Assembly: GCA_011056825.1 (NCBI GenBank)
Contig: DSBH01000034.1
Location: 1-7,865 of the forward strand
Reading direction: 5' to 3'
DNA: 7,865 nucleotides
Origin: Deltaproteobacteria bacterium
Lineage (GTDB): Bacteria; Desulfobacterota; Syntrophia; Syntrophales; UBA2210
The notes below the pieces were generated by a model. The model ran no database searches and was not told where the DNA came from. It was given only the letters and a program-made list of their open reading frames with translations. A program made the position numbers and the translations under genes. This document shows, one piece after another, positions 1 to 5,875 of the stretch; positions within the stretch are counted from its first letter, which is position 1; every line of letters begins with the position of its first letter.

Positions 1-55
1 ATCAGAACCGTGAATCGTAACAGTCGATTTTTATTACTGACGATGCGTTATGGAG

Positions 56-1099
56 CTACTCGAGGCGACCCATTTTCCTGTTGAACTCTTTCACCATTTC
101 AACGGCCTCTGCACATTCCGGCGACAGCGCCGCGACATCGTCCCAGATTTTGAGGGCCGCTTTCTGCATTTTAGCGTATTCCTCGGGAGGAAGCGTAATA
201 AGCGTGACATTGTCTTCTTTCTGGATTTTCGAAAGGACCAGGCTTTCCAGGTAAATATACTGGTTGGTGCGAAGCCAGAAGTGTTCTTCCAGTGTGCTGA
301 CCAGAATCTCCTGCAGGTCTTCCGGCAGTTTGTCGAAAGCCTTCTTGTTCACGAGCCAGATGTCCGTGGCTGCGACGTTCAGGGCCGGTCTGAGGTGGTA
401 CTTGCTGATTTCGTAAAATTTCATACTGTAACTTCCCTGGACGGCGCCCCAATGTGCGCCGTCCATCATTCCCGACGCCAGCGCGGCGTAAACATCGCCG
501 CCGGGAATCATGGAAGCCGCGGCCCCGATGGAAGTGAGATATTTCTGAAGAATACCGGACGAGCGAAGTTTTAAGCCCTTGAAGTCTTCGAAAGTTCGCA
601 CCGGTTTTTTCAGCGATAGTTCCGTTGTGTAAATCTTGTCGGTGAAAAAGAGCATGTTGTGATTTTCCAGAACGTAATCCTTCACCATCTGTTCGAATCC
701 CATCCATTGGTGAAAATAGACGCCTTCCCATTCGGCGGCGAAATTAAGGGGCAGTCCCGCCACCACGTTGAAAATAGGAACCTCGGCCAGGTCATAGGCG
801 GATGAGGTTACGCCGATGGGAAGCATTCCCTGCTTGACGGCCGTGAAAACCTGAGGACCGGGAACTAGCGCCCCTCCGGGATGGGGCTCGATGACAAGCC
901 TTCCGTTGCTTCGTTCCTTGATGCGTTCGGCAACCGCCACCAGGCTGTCCCGGTACGACGAACTTGCCATGGGCCAGTGGGACTGGCTCTTCCAGGTTAT
1001 GACTTTCTGGGCTTCCGCTGTTTCAACGGTTGCCATCGGGCTGAAGACAAAGGCGGCAAGAAACACCACCAGAACTCCGAAGAATATGATTCTCCTCAT
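56..1099 (-). CDS. TRAP transporter substrate-binding protein, TakP/FcbT1-like (DctP superfamily)
   Basis: Periplasmic receptor that captures an organic acid and passes it to a TRAP membrane permease. The 347-residue product has a signal peptide (basic MRR, hydrophobic core about 4-20, likely cleavage after AEA at 28-30). The mature part carries family landmarks: GGALVPGPQVFTAV near 75-88, GLKLRSSG (175-182, whose Arg179 fits the carboxylate-binding arginine) and PGGDVYAALASGMMDG (199-214). The PGG-D/E-x-Y/F-x-AL-x-SG block and the following W and FYxxxKY resemble the TakP/FcbT1 branch (2-oxoacid or chloroaromatic-type ligands); this is by recall, not a search. The frame opens at 1117, but an AAGGAGG at 1112-1106 sits six bases before the ATG at 1099 and overlaps the longer start, so 1099 is chosen. 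The membrane subunits are not in the window; they may lie beyond the left edge. Neighbouring ligase and dehydrogenase suggest a carboxylic acid ligand. Confidence 0.94.
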   Translation of the reverse strand: MRRIIFFGVLVVFLAAFVFSPMATVETAEAQKVITWKSQSHWPMASSSYRDSLVAVAERIKERSNGRLVIEPHPGGALVPGPQVFTAVKQGMLPIGVTSSAYDLAEVPIFNVVAGLPLNFAAEWEGVYFHQWMGFEQMVKDYVLENHNMLFFTDKIYTTELSLKKPVRTFEDFKGLKLRSSGILQKYLTSIGAAASMIPGGDVYAALASGMMDGAHWGAVQGSYSMKFYEISKYHLRPALNVAATDIWLVNKKAFDKLPEDLQEILVSTLEEHFWLRTNQYIYLESLVLSKIQKEDNVTLITLPPEEYAKMQKAALKIWDDVAALSPECAEAVEMVKEFNRKMGRLE

Positions 1100-1103
1100 A
1101 ACG

Positions 1104-1112
1104 TCCCTCCTT
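1104..1112 (-). promoter_or_regulatory. Ribosome binding site fixing the TRAP receptor start
   Basis: On the minus strand AAGGAGGGA is followed five bases later by ATG at 1099. The same bases form the second to fifth codons of the longer frame beginning at 1117, which has no comparable site in front of it. The site therefore argues for the internal start. Confidence 0.8.
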
Positions 1113-1151
1113 TTCATCTGGATGTTTCGTTTCTGATGCTTCCTGTTTAGA

Positions 1152-1210
1152 TTTTCCGGGGCGCCGGTTATTCACCTGTTCCCCCGTTTCGAACCGGCGT
1201 GCCCGGAAAA
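1152..1210. repeat. Large interrupted dyad upstream of the TRAP receptor gene
   Basis: Left arm 1152-1169 and right arm 1192-1210 are inverted copies: TTTTCCGGG, a one-versus-two base mismatch, then CGCCGGTT. This gives 17 paired bases around a 22-base loop. The TTTT lies on the outer 5' side and AAAA on the outer 3' side on both strands, which is the reverse of a terminator, so it looks more like an operator or an mRNA stem-loop in the leader of the TRAP gene. It starts directly behind the T-tract of the terminator at 1211-1246. Confidence 0.7.
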
Positions 1211-1246
1211 CAAAAAAACCCTGTATTTCTTTTGAGAAAACAGGGT
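1211..1246 (-). terminator. Rho-independent terminator between ligase and TRAP receptor genes
   Basis: Reading the minus strand, ACCCTGT and TTTCT pair with AGAAA and ACAGGGT around a four-base CAAA loop, a 12-bp stem with a single bulged base, followed at once by TTTTTTTG. This is a textbook intrinsic terminator. It most simply ends the ligase transcript, 230 bases after the ligase stop. If a promoter lies at about 1335-1363 it could instead act as an attenuator in the TRAP leader. Confidence 0.85.
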
Positions 1247-1438
1247 ATTCGCATCACAAACCCACGCCTGAGCCCCCCCATGGTGTGCCTGGTCACGATA
1301 ATCCGAACAGATCGTATGTAAATAATATTATTATTCAGTAAAGAGAGGGGACGACGATGTCAAGAAAAAACAGTGCACCGGTGTAGCTGAATAATACGGG
1401 GGTAACATGGGGATAATACTAGGGTCGAGGAAAAATGA
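1247..1438. other. Non-coding stretch between ligase and TRAP receptor; possible leader RNA
   Basis: No credible gene is seen. On the minus strand TTGACA (1363-1358) is followed 17 bases later by a poor -10 (TACTGA, 1340-1335) and an AT-rich run (1319-1336). Further down a short stem ACGAT/ATCGT (about 1314 to 1291) and a G-rich run (about 1273-1281) precede the terminator. The arrangement would fit a short terminated RNA, but no known RNA family was recognised. Confidence 0.3.
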
Positions 1439-1477
1439 CGTGACTGCGCGGCTCCCTCCGACAACCCGCATGTCACG
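1439..1477 (-). terminator. Imperfect stem-loop just after the ligase stop codon
   Basis: CGTGAC (1439-1444) pairs with GTCACG (1472-1477), and TGCG plus GG (1445-1451) pairs with CC plus CGCA (1465-1470) with bulges. On the minus strand the stem begins two bases after the ligase stop and is followed by TCATTTTTCC. The T-run is short and offset, so this is a weak terminator or a 3' protective hairpin; the stronger terminator follows at 1246-1211. Confidence 0.4.
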
Positions 1478-1479
1478 CG

Positions 1480-3087
1480 TCAAGCGATTTTTCTTAATTC
1501 CCTCCGCAGGATTTTTCCGAGTGCGCTTTTCGGCAGCTGATCCATGAATTGAACCGATGACGGCCGTTTGTATGATGGAAGACGCTCTTTGCAAAACGCG
1601 AGAAGGTCCTCTTCGGTGATACTTCCGGGTTTCTTGAGGGTGACGAAAGCCTTCACTGTCTCGCCGTAAACAGGATCGGGAACGCCGATAACGCCCGCTT
1701 CGAGAACGGCCGGGTGACCGTAAATGACGCTTTCAACTTCTCTGGGGTAGATATTTTCGCCGCCCCGTATGATCAAGTCTTTTTTTCTGTCAGTTATATA
1801 AAAATAGCCGTCTTCGTCGGTGTATCCGACATCACCGGTATGGAGCCAGCCGTCTCGAATGGTCTCCGCCGTCGCCTCGGGCTTGTTCCAGTATCCCTTC
1901 ATGACGCAGGGTCCCTTGATGACGATTTCCCCCGTTTCCACGGGAGGAAGTTCTCGGTTTCGCTCATCGAAAATTTTCATCATGTTGCACTTCTGGTAGC
2001 ATTTTCCGATGGACCCGTATTTCGGCGGCCTTCTGCCGGCGATGTTGCCACTGTTGACCGTGGTTGCCTCGCTGAGCCCGTATCCTTCCCAGATATGAAT
2101 GCCGTGGCGTTCGCGCCAGGCCTCGGCGATTTCCAGCGGCATGGGCGCCGACCCGCAGATGCAGGTCTTCAGCGATCCCAGGTCGTAATCCCCTGCCCTC
2201 GGGTGATTGAGCAGCTGAATGTACATAGTGGGAACGCCCCTGAATTCTGTTATTTTAAACCGCTCGATAAGGCGCATGGCCTCTTCCGCGTCCCAGCGTC
2301 GCAGCAGGACGAGTTTGCCTCCCGTCAAAAATTCAAGGTTCAGGGCGAAGACGCCGTACCCGTGAAAGAGCGGAAGAGTGATGAGAGAAACACGGTTTCG
2401 ACTGACGCCGAATATCGCGTCTTCGCGTTTCATGAAGCCTCCCGATTCGACAGTATGTTCGCGGGCGGTTCCCAGCGCCTCGACGCCCCAGCTGTCCAGG
2501 AGGACCTGTTCATAGTAACCCGTCACGTGCGTGTACCAGTTGTAGTGGGTTAACATGACGCCCTTGGGATCACCCGTGGTGCCCGCGGTGTAGATTATGA
2601 CGGCCGTGTCGTCGTTGTCCCGTTCCTCCGCCCGCAGTTCGTCAGGTCCGCTCTCGGCCAGGCTGTTGAAGGACAAGGCGCAGTCAGGAACGTCGGTGTT
2701 TCCCGTGAGTATGATGTGCCGCGGCTCAGGGGCTCCTGAACGTGCCGTTATGACATTGTCGAGACAATCGGGACTCGTGATGAGCGCCGACATGCCCGCG
2801 TCCCTGTAGCGGTAGGCCAGGTCGTCCGGTCTCAGAGCGGGGTTGAGGGGAACAAGAATACCCCCGATTTTGAAGACGGCAAAGAAGGATTGCAACAACT
2901 CCGTGCAGTTGAGCAGTTGAACGCCGATACGATCGTCTCTGCCCAGTCCCAGCTTCTGCAGGGAACGTCCCAGGCGATTTGCCCCGCGGATCATCTCGAT
3001 GTTGCTGTACCAGCGGCCGTCGCCGTGGACAAAAGGATATTCCCCGAACCTCATTATATTGTCATCCGCCAGTCTTCCGATATTCAT
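1480..3087 (-). CDS. AMP-forming acyl-CoA ligase (ANL superfamily)
   Basis: Converts a carboxylic acid, ATP and CoA to an acyl-CoA, AMP and pyrophosphate through an acyl-adenylate; cytoplasmic. The 535-residue product shows the core motifs in order: phosphate loop YTAGTTGDPKG (166-176), LPLFHGYG (238-245), YGLSE (336-340), TGD (417-419), the hinge ITDRKKDLIIRGGENIYP (431-448) and PKSALGKILR near the end, with the catalytic lysine at about 525. Fatty and aromatic acid ligases share this plan, so the substrate is open. An extra segment of about 25-30 residues (roughly 198-230) lies between the phosphate loop and LPLFHGYG, where most relatives have a short link. The frame opens at 3117, but GGGGGG seven bases before the ATG at 3087 and the typical MNIGRLADDN beginning favour 3087. 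It probably supplies acyl-CoA to the dehydrogenase across the divergent gap. Confidence 0.94.
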   Translation of the reverse strand: MNIGRLADDNIMRFGEYPFVHGDGRWYSNIEMIRGANRLGRSLQKLGLGRDDRIGVQLLNCTELLQSFFAVFKIGGILVPLNPALRPDDLAYRYRDAGMSALITSPDCLDNVITARSGAPEPRHIILTGNTDVPDCALSFNSLAESGPDELRAEERDNDDTAVIIYTAGTTGDPKGVMLTHYNWYTHVTGYYEQVLLDSWGVEALGTAREHTVESGGFMKREDAIFGVSRNRVSLITLPLFHGYGVFALNLEFLTGGKLVLLRRWDAEEAMRLIERFKITEFRGVPTMYIQLLNHPRAGDYDLGSLKTCICGSAPMPLEIAEAWRERHGIHIWEGYGLSEATTVNSGNIAGRRPPKYGSIGKCYQKCNMMKIFDERNRELPPVETGEIVIKGPCVMKGYWNKPEATAETIRDGWLHTGDVGYTDEDGYFYITDRKKDLIIRGGENIYPREVESVIYGHPAVLEAGVIGVPDPVYGETVKAFVTLKKPGSITEEDLLAFCKERLPSYKRPSSVQFMDQLPKSALGKILRRELRKIA

Positions 3088-3094
3088 GATGTTT

Positions 3095-3100
3095 CCCCCC
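3095..3100 (-). promoter_or_regulatory. Ribosome binding site favouring the internal ligase start
   Basis: Six G residues on the minus strand, followed by AAACATC and ATG at 3087. The upstream ATG at 3117 has no purine-rich site before it. The match to the anti-Shine-Dalgarno sequence is G-rich rather than perfect, so the preference is moderate. Confidence 0.55.
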
Positions 3101-3160
3101 AATACGGAATATGACATGAGCGCGGCATCGCGAGTACGGCGTGCGCGCCTTTTCTTATAG

Positions 3161-3182
3161 ACGAAGAAACTTGGTTCTTCGT
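3161..3182. repeat. Perfect 8-bp dyad upstream of the ligase gene
   Basis: ACGAAGAA (3161-3168) and TTCTTCGT (3175-3182) are perfect inverted copies around a six-base centre. It lies about 75 bases before the ligase start, downstream of its likely promoter, so it could be an operator or a leader hairpin in the ligase mRNA. Confidence 0.5.
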
Positions 3183-3235
3183 TCCCGGTTTACCACGGCT
3201 GAATGAAACGAGGGAATCAAAAACAGGTTAAAATA

Positions 3236-3264
3236 TGAATAAAAATATTCTTTTCACATGTCAA
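3236..3264 (-). promoter_or_regulatory. Candidate sigma-70 promoter for the ligase gene
   Basis: Minus-strand TTGACA (3264-3259) is a perfect -35 element. Seventeen bases on is TATTCA (3241-3236), which matches only half of the -10 consensus, in an AT-rich tract. The 13-base string around this -35 box (3258-3270) recurs exactly at 1357-1369, also intergenic and in the same orientation. Confidence 0.4.
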
Positions 3265-3278
3265 GAAAAATGAAACGG

Positions 3279-3291
3279 GCGAAAGTTTCGC
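3279..3291. promoter_or_regulatory. Operator-like palindrome in the divergent gap
   Basis: GCGAAA-G-TTTCGC is a perfect 6-1-6 inverted repeat. It lies 15 bases upstream of the ligase -35 box and about 60 bases upstream of the plus-strand promoter, a suitable place for a shared repressor or activator. No regulator gene of a matching type is in the window. Confidence 0.4.
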
Positions 3292-3301
3292 AATGGAAAC
3301 G

Positions 3302-3331
3302 TTCGGGAAACGTCCATGGCGGCTTCCCGAA
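3302..3331. repeat. 8-bp inverted repeat in the divergent gap
   Basis: TTCGGGAA (3302-3309) and TTCCCGAA (3324-3331) are perfect inverted copies around a 14-base centre that itself contains CCATGG. It is followed on the plus strand by A residues rather than T residues, so it is not a terminator on that strand. A protein-binding site is more likely. Confidence 0.4.
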
Positions 3332-3345
3332 AAAAAGAATGATAG

Positions 3346-3381
3346 TTGCCATTGGCAAATACATGAATATATATGTATACT
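3346..3381 (+). promoter_or_regulatory. Sigma-70-like promoter for the PPG-repeat secreted protein
   Basis: TTGGCA (3352-3357), an 18-base spacer, and TATACT (3376-3381) form a good -35/-10 pair, about 100 bases before the ATG at 3485. The -35 box is embedded in a perfect dyad TTGCC-ATT-GGCAA (3346-3358), which could be an operator occluding polymerase. Confidence 0.55.
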
Positions 3382-3484
3382 TTTTAATGAGTAATCTTAT
3401 CACGATTGTTAAGATTAACTGTTTTATTAACGCGGGTGCGGGTAAGCTCCGCCATTCCGCAATTAACACGGGGAGGTCAGGGCC

Positions 3485-4039
3485 ATGAAAAAAAATATAG
3501 TGACAGGTGTAGTCAGCTTACTACTGTGCGCTTTTTTTATCGTTGCGACTTCCGCTTCCGCTCAGCCGCCGGGACTGGAAAAACAGGGTAAAACGCCTCC
3601 GGGGTTCAGTGAAGGCAAAAAGGCGGGATGGGAGGGTAACTATCCTCCCGGATGGGAACAAAAAAGCTCGCAGGAGCGGGAGAGATGGAGCGAACGTGTC
3701 CGCGAGGGCAGGGAGCGGGTATCACGATCGGCACGCGATCAGGGATTCTCGAATGACGAGGCCGAATCGGCGGCCGATGACTACGAACGGGCAGTCCGCG
3801 GGGGAATCGATCCCGACGAAGGCGAGTCCATTGTTGAGGAAGAACTCGGCCGTGGTAAACGGGGGCGTGGCCTCTCCGATGCAGTGGATGAAAAGGCAGC
3901 GGGCAAACTGCCTGAAAAAAGCCGGTCGGAACAGGTGAGGCCTGAACGCGGAAACGATGCGGGGGTACAACCTTCGGGAAGAAAAACGGATGGAGGAACT
4001 CCGGGCGGACGGGGCGCCGGCAAAGGTGGAGCCAGGTAA
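3485..4039 (+). CDS. Small secreted protein with PPG repeats, unknown function
   Basis: The 184-residue product has a clear signal peptide (KK, hydrophobic core 5-22, likely cleavage after SASA at 23-26). The mature protein opens with three Pro-Pro-Gly units at 28-30, 38-40 and 54-56, each followed by an aromatic or aliphatic residue and lysine- or glutamate-rich spacers (PPGLEKQGK, PPGFSEGKKAGW, PPGWEQK). A charged segment rich in Arg and Glu (about 62-125) may be helical, and the tail from about 150 is low-complexity and rich in Gly, Arg and Pro. Similar PPGxxxxGKxPPGW openings are familiar from hypothetical exported proteins; I know no assigned function. GGGAGG eight bases before the ATG supports the start. 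It is not obviously metabolic, so its place before the dehydrogenase may be incidental. Confidence 0.85.
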   Translation: MKKNIVTGVVSLLLCAFFIVATSASAQPPGLEKQGKTPPGFSEGKKAGWEGNYPPGWEQKSSQERERWSERVREGRERVSRSARDQGFSNDEAESAADDYERAVRGGIDPDEGESIVEEELGRGKRGRGLSDAVDEKAAGKLPEKSRSEQVRPERGNDAGVQPSGRKTDGGTPGGRGAGKGGAR

Positions 4040-4075
4040 GACATGTGTAGTTCCGCCGCCTGATGTGGCGCGGCC

Positions 4076-4090
4076 TGGCGTCGGCAGTGC
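4076..4090 (+). promoter_or_regulatory. Weak sigma-54-like promoter candidate before the acyl-CoA dehydrogenase
   Basis: TGGC with GG at 4077-4078 and TGC with GC at 4089-4090 are ten bases apart, the required -24/-12 spacing, but the bases around them match the consensus poorly (TGGCGTC and GTGCG). No GGGACA cluster is near. Chance is a realistic explanation in this GC-rich stretch. Confidence 0.2.
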
Positions 4091-4160
4091 GAAGAAGTGT
4101 CGAATGCCCGATCTTTCTTAAAAAGGAGTTGCAACATTAACAGTGGAGGGGGTGCAATAG

Positions 4161-5366
4161 ATGGAGAGATATGGAACATTTCTGCCGGAAGAGAGCAAGG
4201 CTTTGCTTACCAGCGTCCGGAACTTCGTCGACAGGGAGATCATGCCCGTCAGGATGCAACTCGACGAGAGTCGCGAAGCCTGCGAGGAGGTGATCGGCAA
4301 GCTGGTAAAGCTTGGCATGCAGCGTTACGGATTGTCGCCGAAATACGGCGGAACGCCGATCGGTTCAACCGTCGAATACACGGCGGTGTGCGAGGAACTC
4401 GCCCGCGGCGACAGTGGCATCGCGACGGAGATGACCTGCCCCGAGTGGCTGTTCGGGCCCGCCATGCGGGCGCGCAACAAGATCGTTCTCGAGAAATTCA
4501 TGCAGCCCTTCTGCTCAGACGAGCGCCACACGGCCTGCCTGGCCCTGAGTGAGCCGGCGGGCGGCTGCAACGGAGAGGACCCGAGCCAGCACGGTTCGGC
4601 CCTGCGCACGATCGCCCGGCTTGAAGGGGACGAGTGGGTGATCAACGGAACCAAGCGGTGGCCGGGCGGAGCGAGCGTGGCCGAAATATACGGCGTTCTC
4701 TGCACAACCGACCCGTCGCAGGGAGATGAGGGAGTCGCGTTGATCTACGTGCCCGACGGAACGCCGGGGCTCACCTTCGGCAAGCCGGAAAACAAGATGG
4801 GCATGCGTTACAGCGACGTTAACGCGGATATTTACCTGGATAATGTGCGCGTGCCGAAAGAGTACCGCGCCTCCGGACCGGGTGAGGACTGGAAACTGTT
4901 CAGGGCCGCGCTTTCTTTCGGACGCCTCTGCAGTGCCGCCTTTGCCATCGGAAACGCCCAGGCCGTTCTTGAAATCGTGATCGACTACACGGCGAACCGT
5001 TTCTACAAAGGGAAAGCCGTGCGGGAACATTCCCTCCAGGCGGCCATGATCGCCGACATGGCCATCGGTATCGAGAGCGCCCGCGCCTATTACCTGAGCG
5101 TCGCATCGATGTTCGACGCGAAAGGCGCATTTGGAGATCCCGGCGGTCAGTATCTGGCGGGAAAAGCGACGGGAGCAAAGGTTTACGCCTGCGACGTGAC
5201 GGAGATGGTCTGCAACCGGGCCATGGAACTGATGGGGGCCTACGGGTACTGCAAAGAATACCACGTGGAGAAATACCTGCGCGACTTCAAGATCATACAG
5301 CTCTGGGAAGGAGGAGGACAACTGGGACGGCTTGAAGCGGCCATGAGCTACTACCCTGTTCCCTGA
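4161..5366 (+). CDS. Acyl-CoA dehydrogenase family protein
   Basis: FAD enzyme that introduces an alpha,beta double bond into an acyl-CoA and hands electrons to ETF or a similar carrier. The 401-residue length is normal. Helical N-domain is 1-120; the beta-domain carries LALSEPAGGCNGED (127-140, the flavin-side TEPxxGSD motif in variant form), WVINGTKRW (159-167) and KMGMRYSDVNADIYLDNVRVP in 212-232. The C-terminal helical domain has GRLCSAAFAIGNAQAVL (254-270) and LWEGGGQLGR (381-390), placing Glu383 where short- and medium-chain enzymes have their catalytic base. The SEPAGGC and WEGGGQ variants mark a divergent subgroup, so chain-length or aromatic specificity cannot be assigned. The ATG is preceded by GGAGGGGG. 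It starts 121 bases after the secreted-protein gene with no strong terminator between, so read-through is possible. Likely works on the product of the divergent ligase. Confidence 0.93.
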   Translation: MERYGTFLPEESKALLTSVRNFVDREIMPVRMQLDESREACEEVIGKLVKLGMQRYGLSPKYGGTPIGSTVEYTAVCEELARGDSGIATEMTCPEWLFGPAMRARNKIVLEKFMQPFCSDERHTACLALSEPAGGCNGEDPSQHGSALRTIARLEGDEWVINGTKRWPGGASVAEIYGVLCTTDPSQGDEGVALIYVPDGTPGLTFGKPENKMGMRYSDVNADIYLDNVRVPKEYRASGPGEDWKLFRAALSFGRLCSAAFAIGNAQAVLEIVIDYTANRFYKGKAVREHSLQAAMIADMAIGIESARAYYLSVASMFDAKGAFGDPGGQYLAGKATGAKVYACDVTEMVCNRAMELMGAYGYCKEYHVEKYLRDFKIIQLWEGGGQLGRLEAAMSYYPVP

Positions 5367-5875
5367 GACAATTCCGGCCGCGGCGTGAGCAGGGGTCGCC
5401 GCCGGGAGAAACGAAAAAGGACCGGGAGGAATGACAACAAGAATGGTTAGCGACCGCCGGCCGGTCGCGACAGCGCAGAAAAAATCCGGCCACGGCAAGA
5501 ACACGGGGAATAGTATGGCCGCGGGGCATGTGGTTTCGCGCCGCGGACGCCGGGAGAAAGGATGAGAGAATTCGAGGTGTAACGTTTTACCCAGGCGTCC
5601 TTCGTCCCCGTAGCGGGCGATCAAAGCGCTTGACTTTTACGCCTTTATGGTAGAGGCTTCCCCGCTCGCGGAAGCCTCTTTACGGATGACGGGTAGCGGA
5701 AGACGGTCACGAAATGACCCGGGGGGAGGGAAACATCCACCATCAGCGGGCGCGACAAGGCCCTGCGGGCATTTCAGCAGGCGATCCCGGCTGCCCATCC
5801 TGCCGGGGCGGAGCAAAAGGCTTTCAGCGGGCATAACGCGTTTTCCAGGTTTTCCTTTGCGACGAGAGACGGAGC
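5367..5875. other. 509-base gap without a convincing gene
   Basis: Between the dehydrogenase and the sigma-54 activator I see no recognisable coding sequence or decayed gene. It contains a GC-rich hairpin GCGACCG/CGGTCGC (5450-5468), a stronger stem-loop at 5652-5679, and a small dyad GGTCA-CGAAA-TGACC (5705-5719). A purine-rich run at about 5720-5730 looks like a ribosome binding site but has no start codon behind it. A TTGACT at 5630-5635 lacks a good -10 partner. Confidence 0.5.
5652..5679. terminator. Stem-loop, possible terminator of the dehydrogenase transcript
   Basis: AGAGGCTTCC (5652-5661) pairs perfectly with GGAAGCCTCT (5670-5679) around an eight-base loop that can zip further. 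Only a short TTTA follows on the plus strand, so intrinsic termination would be inefficient. It is the only strong hairpin between the dehydrogenase stop and the regulator, which makes a terminator or processing role likely, but its distance of 285 bases from the stop is large. Confidence 0.45.

Noticed and set aside
13..35. Weak hairpin AATCG/CGATT followed by T residues near the left edge
   Set aside because: Only five base pairs, and the T-run is on the plus strand whereas the adjacent gene is read on the minus strand.
1261..1320. Known riboswitch class upstream of the TRAP receptor gene
   Set aside because: I compared the stretch by memory with TPP, cobalamin, c-di-GMP, fluoride, ZTP and glutamine-type consensus elements and found no convincing match, so no class is assigned.
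3254..3591. Short frames on both strands in the divergent gap
   Set aside because: They overlap the promoter elements and dyads, lack ribosome binding sites, and one runs into the signal-peptide region of the real gene in another frame.
5431..5565. Small plus-strand frame of 44 codons with GGGAGGA in front
   Set aside because: The purine-rich site directly abuts the ATG, too close for normal initiation. The product is a low-information Arg/Lys/Gly-rich string with no recognisable feature.
4515..5624. Long minus-strand frame of 369 codons opposite the acyl-CoA dehydrogenase
   Set aside because: It mirrors the dehydrogenase reading frame, whose motifs are unmistakable, and its own product has no recognisable domain. 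Long antisense frames are common in GC-rich genes.
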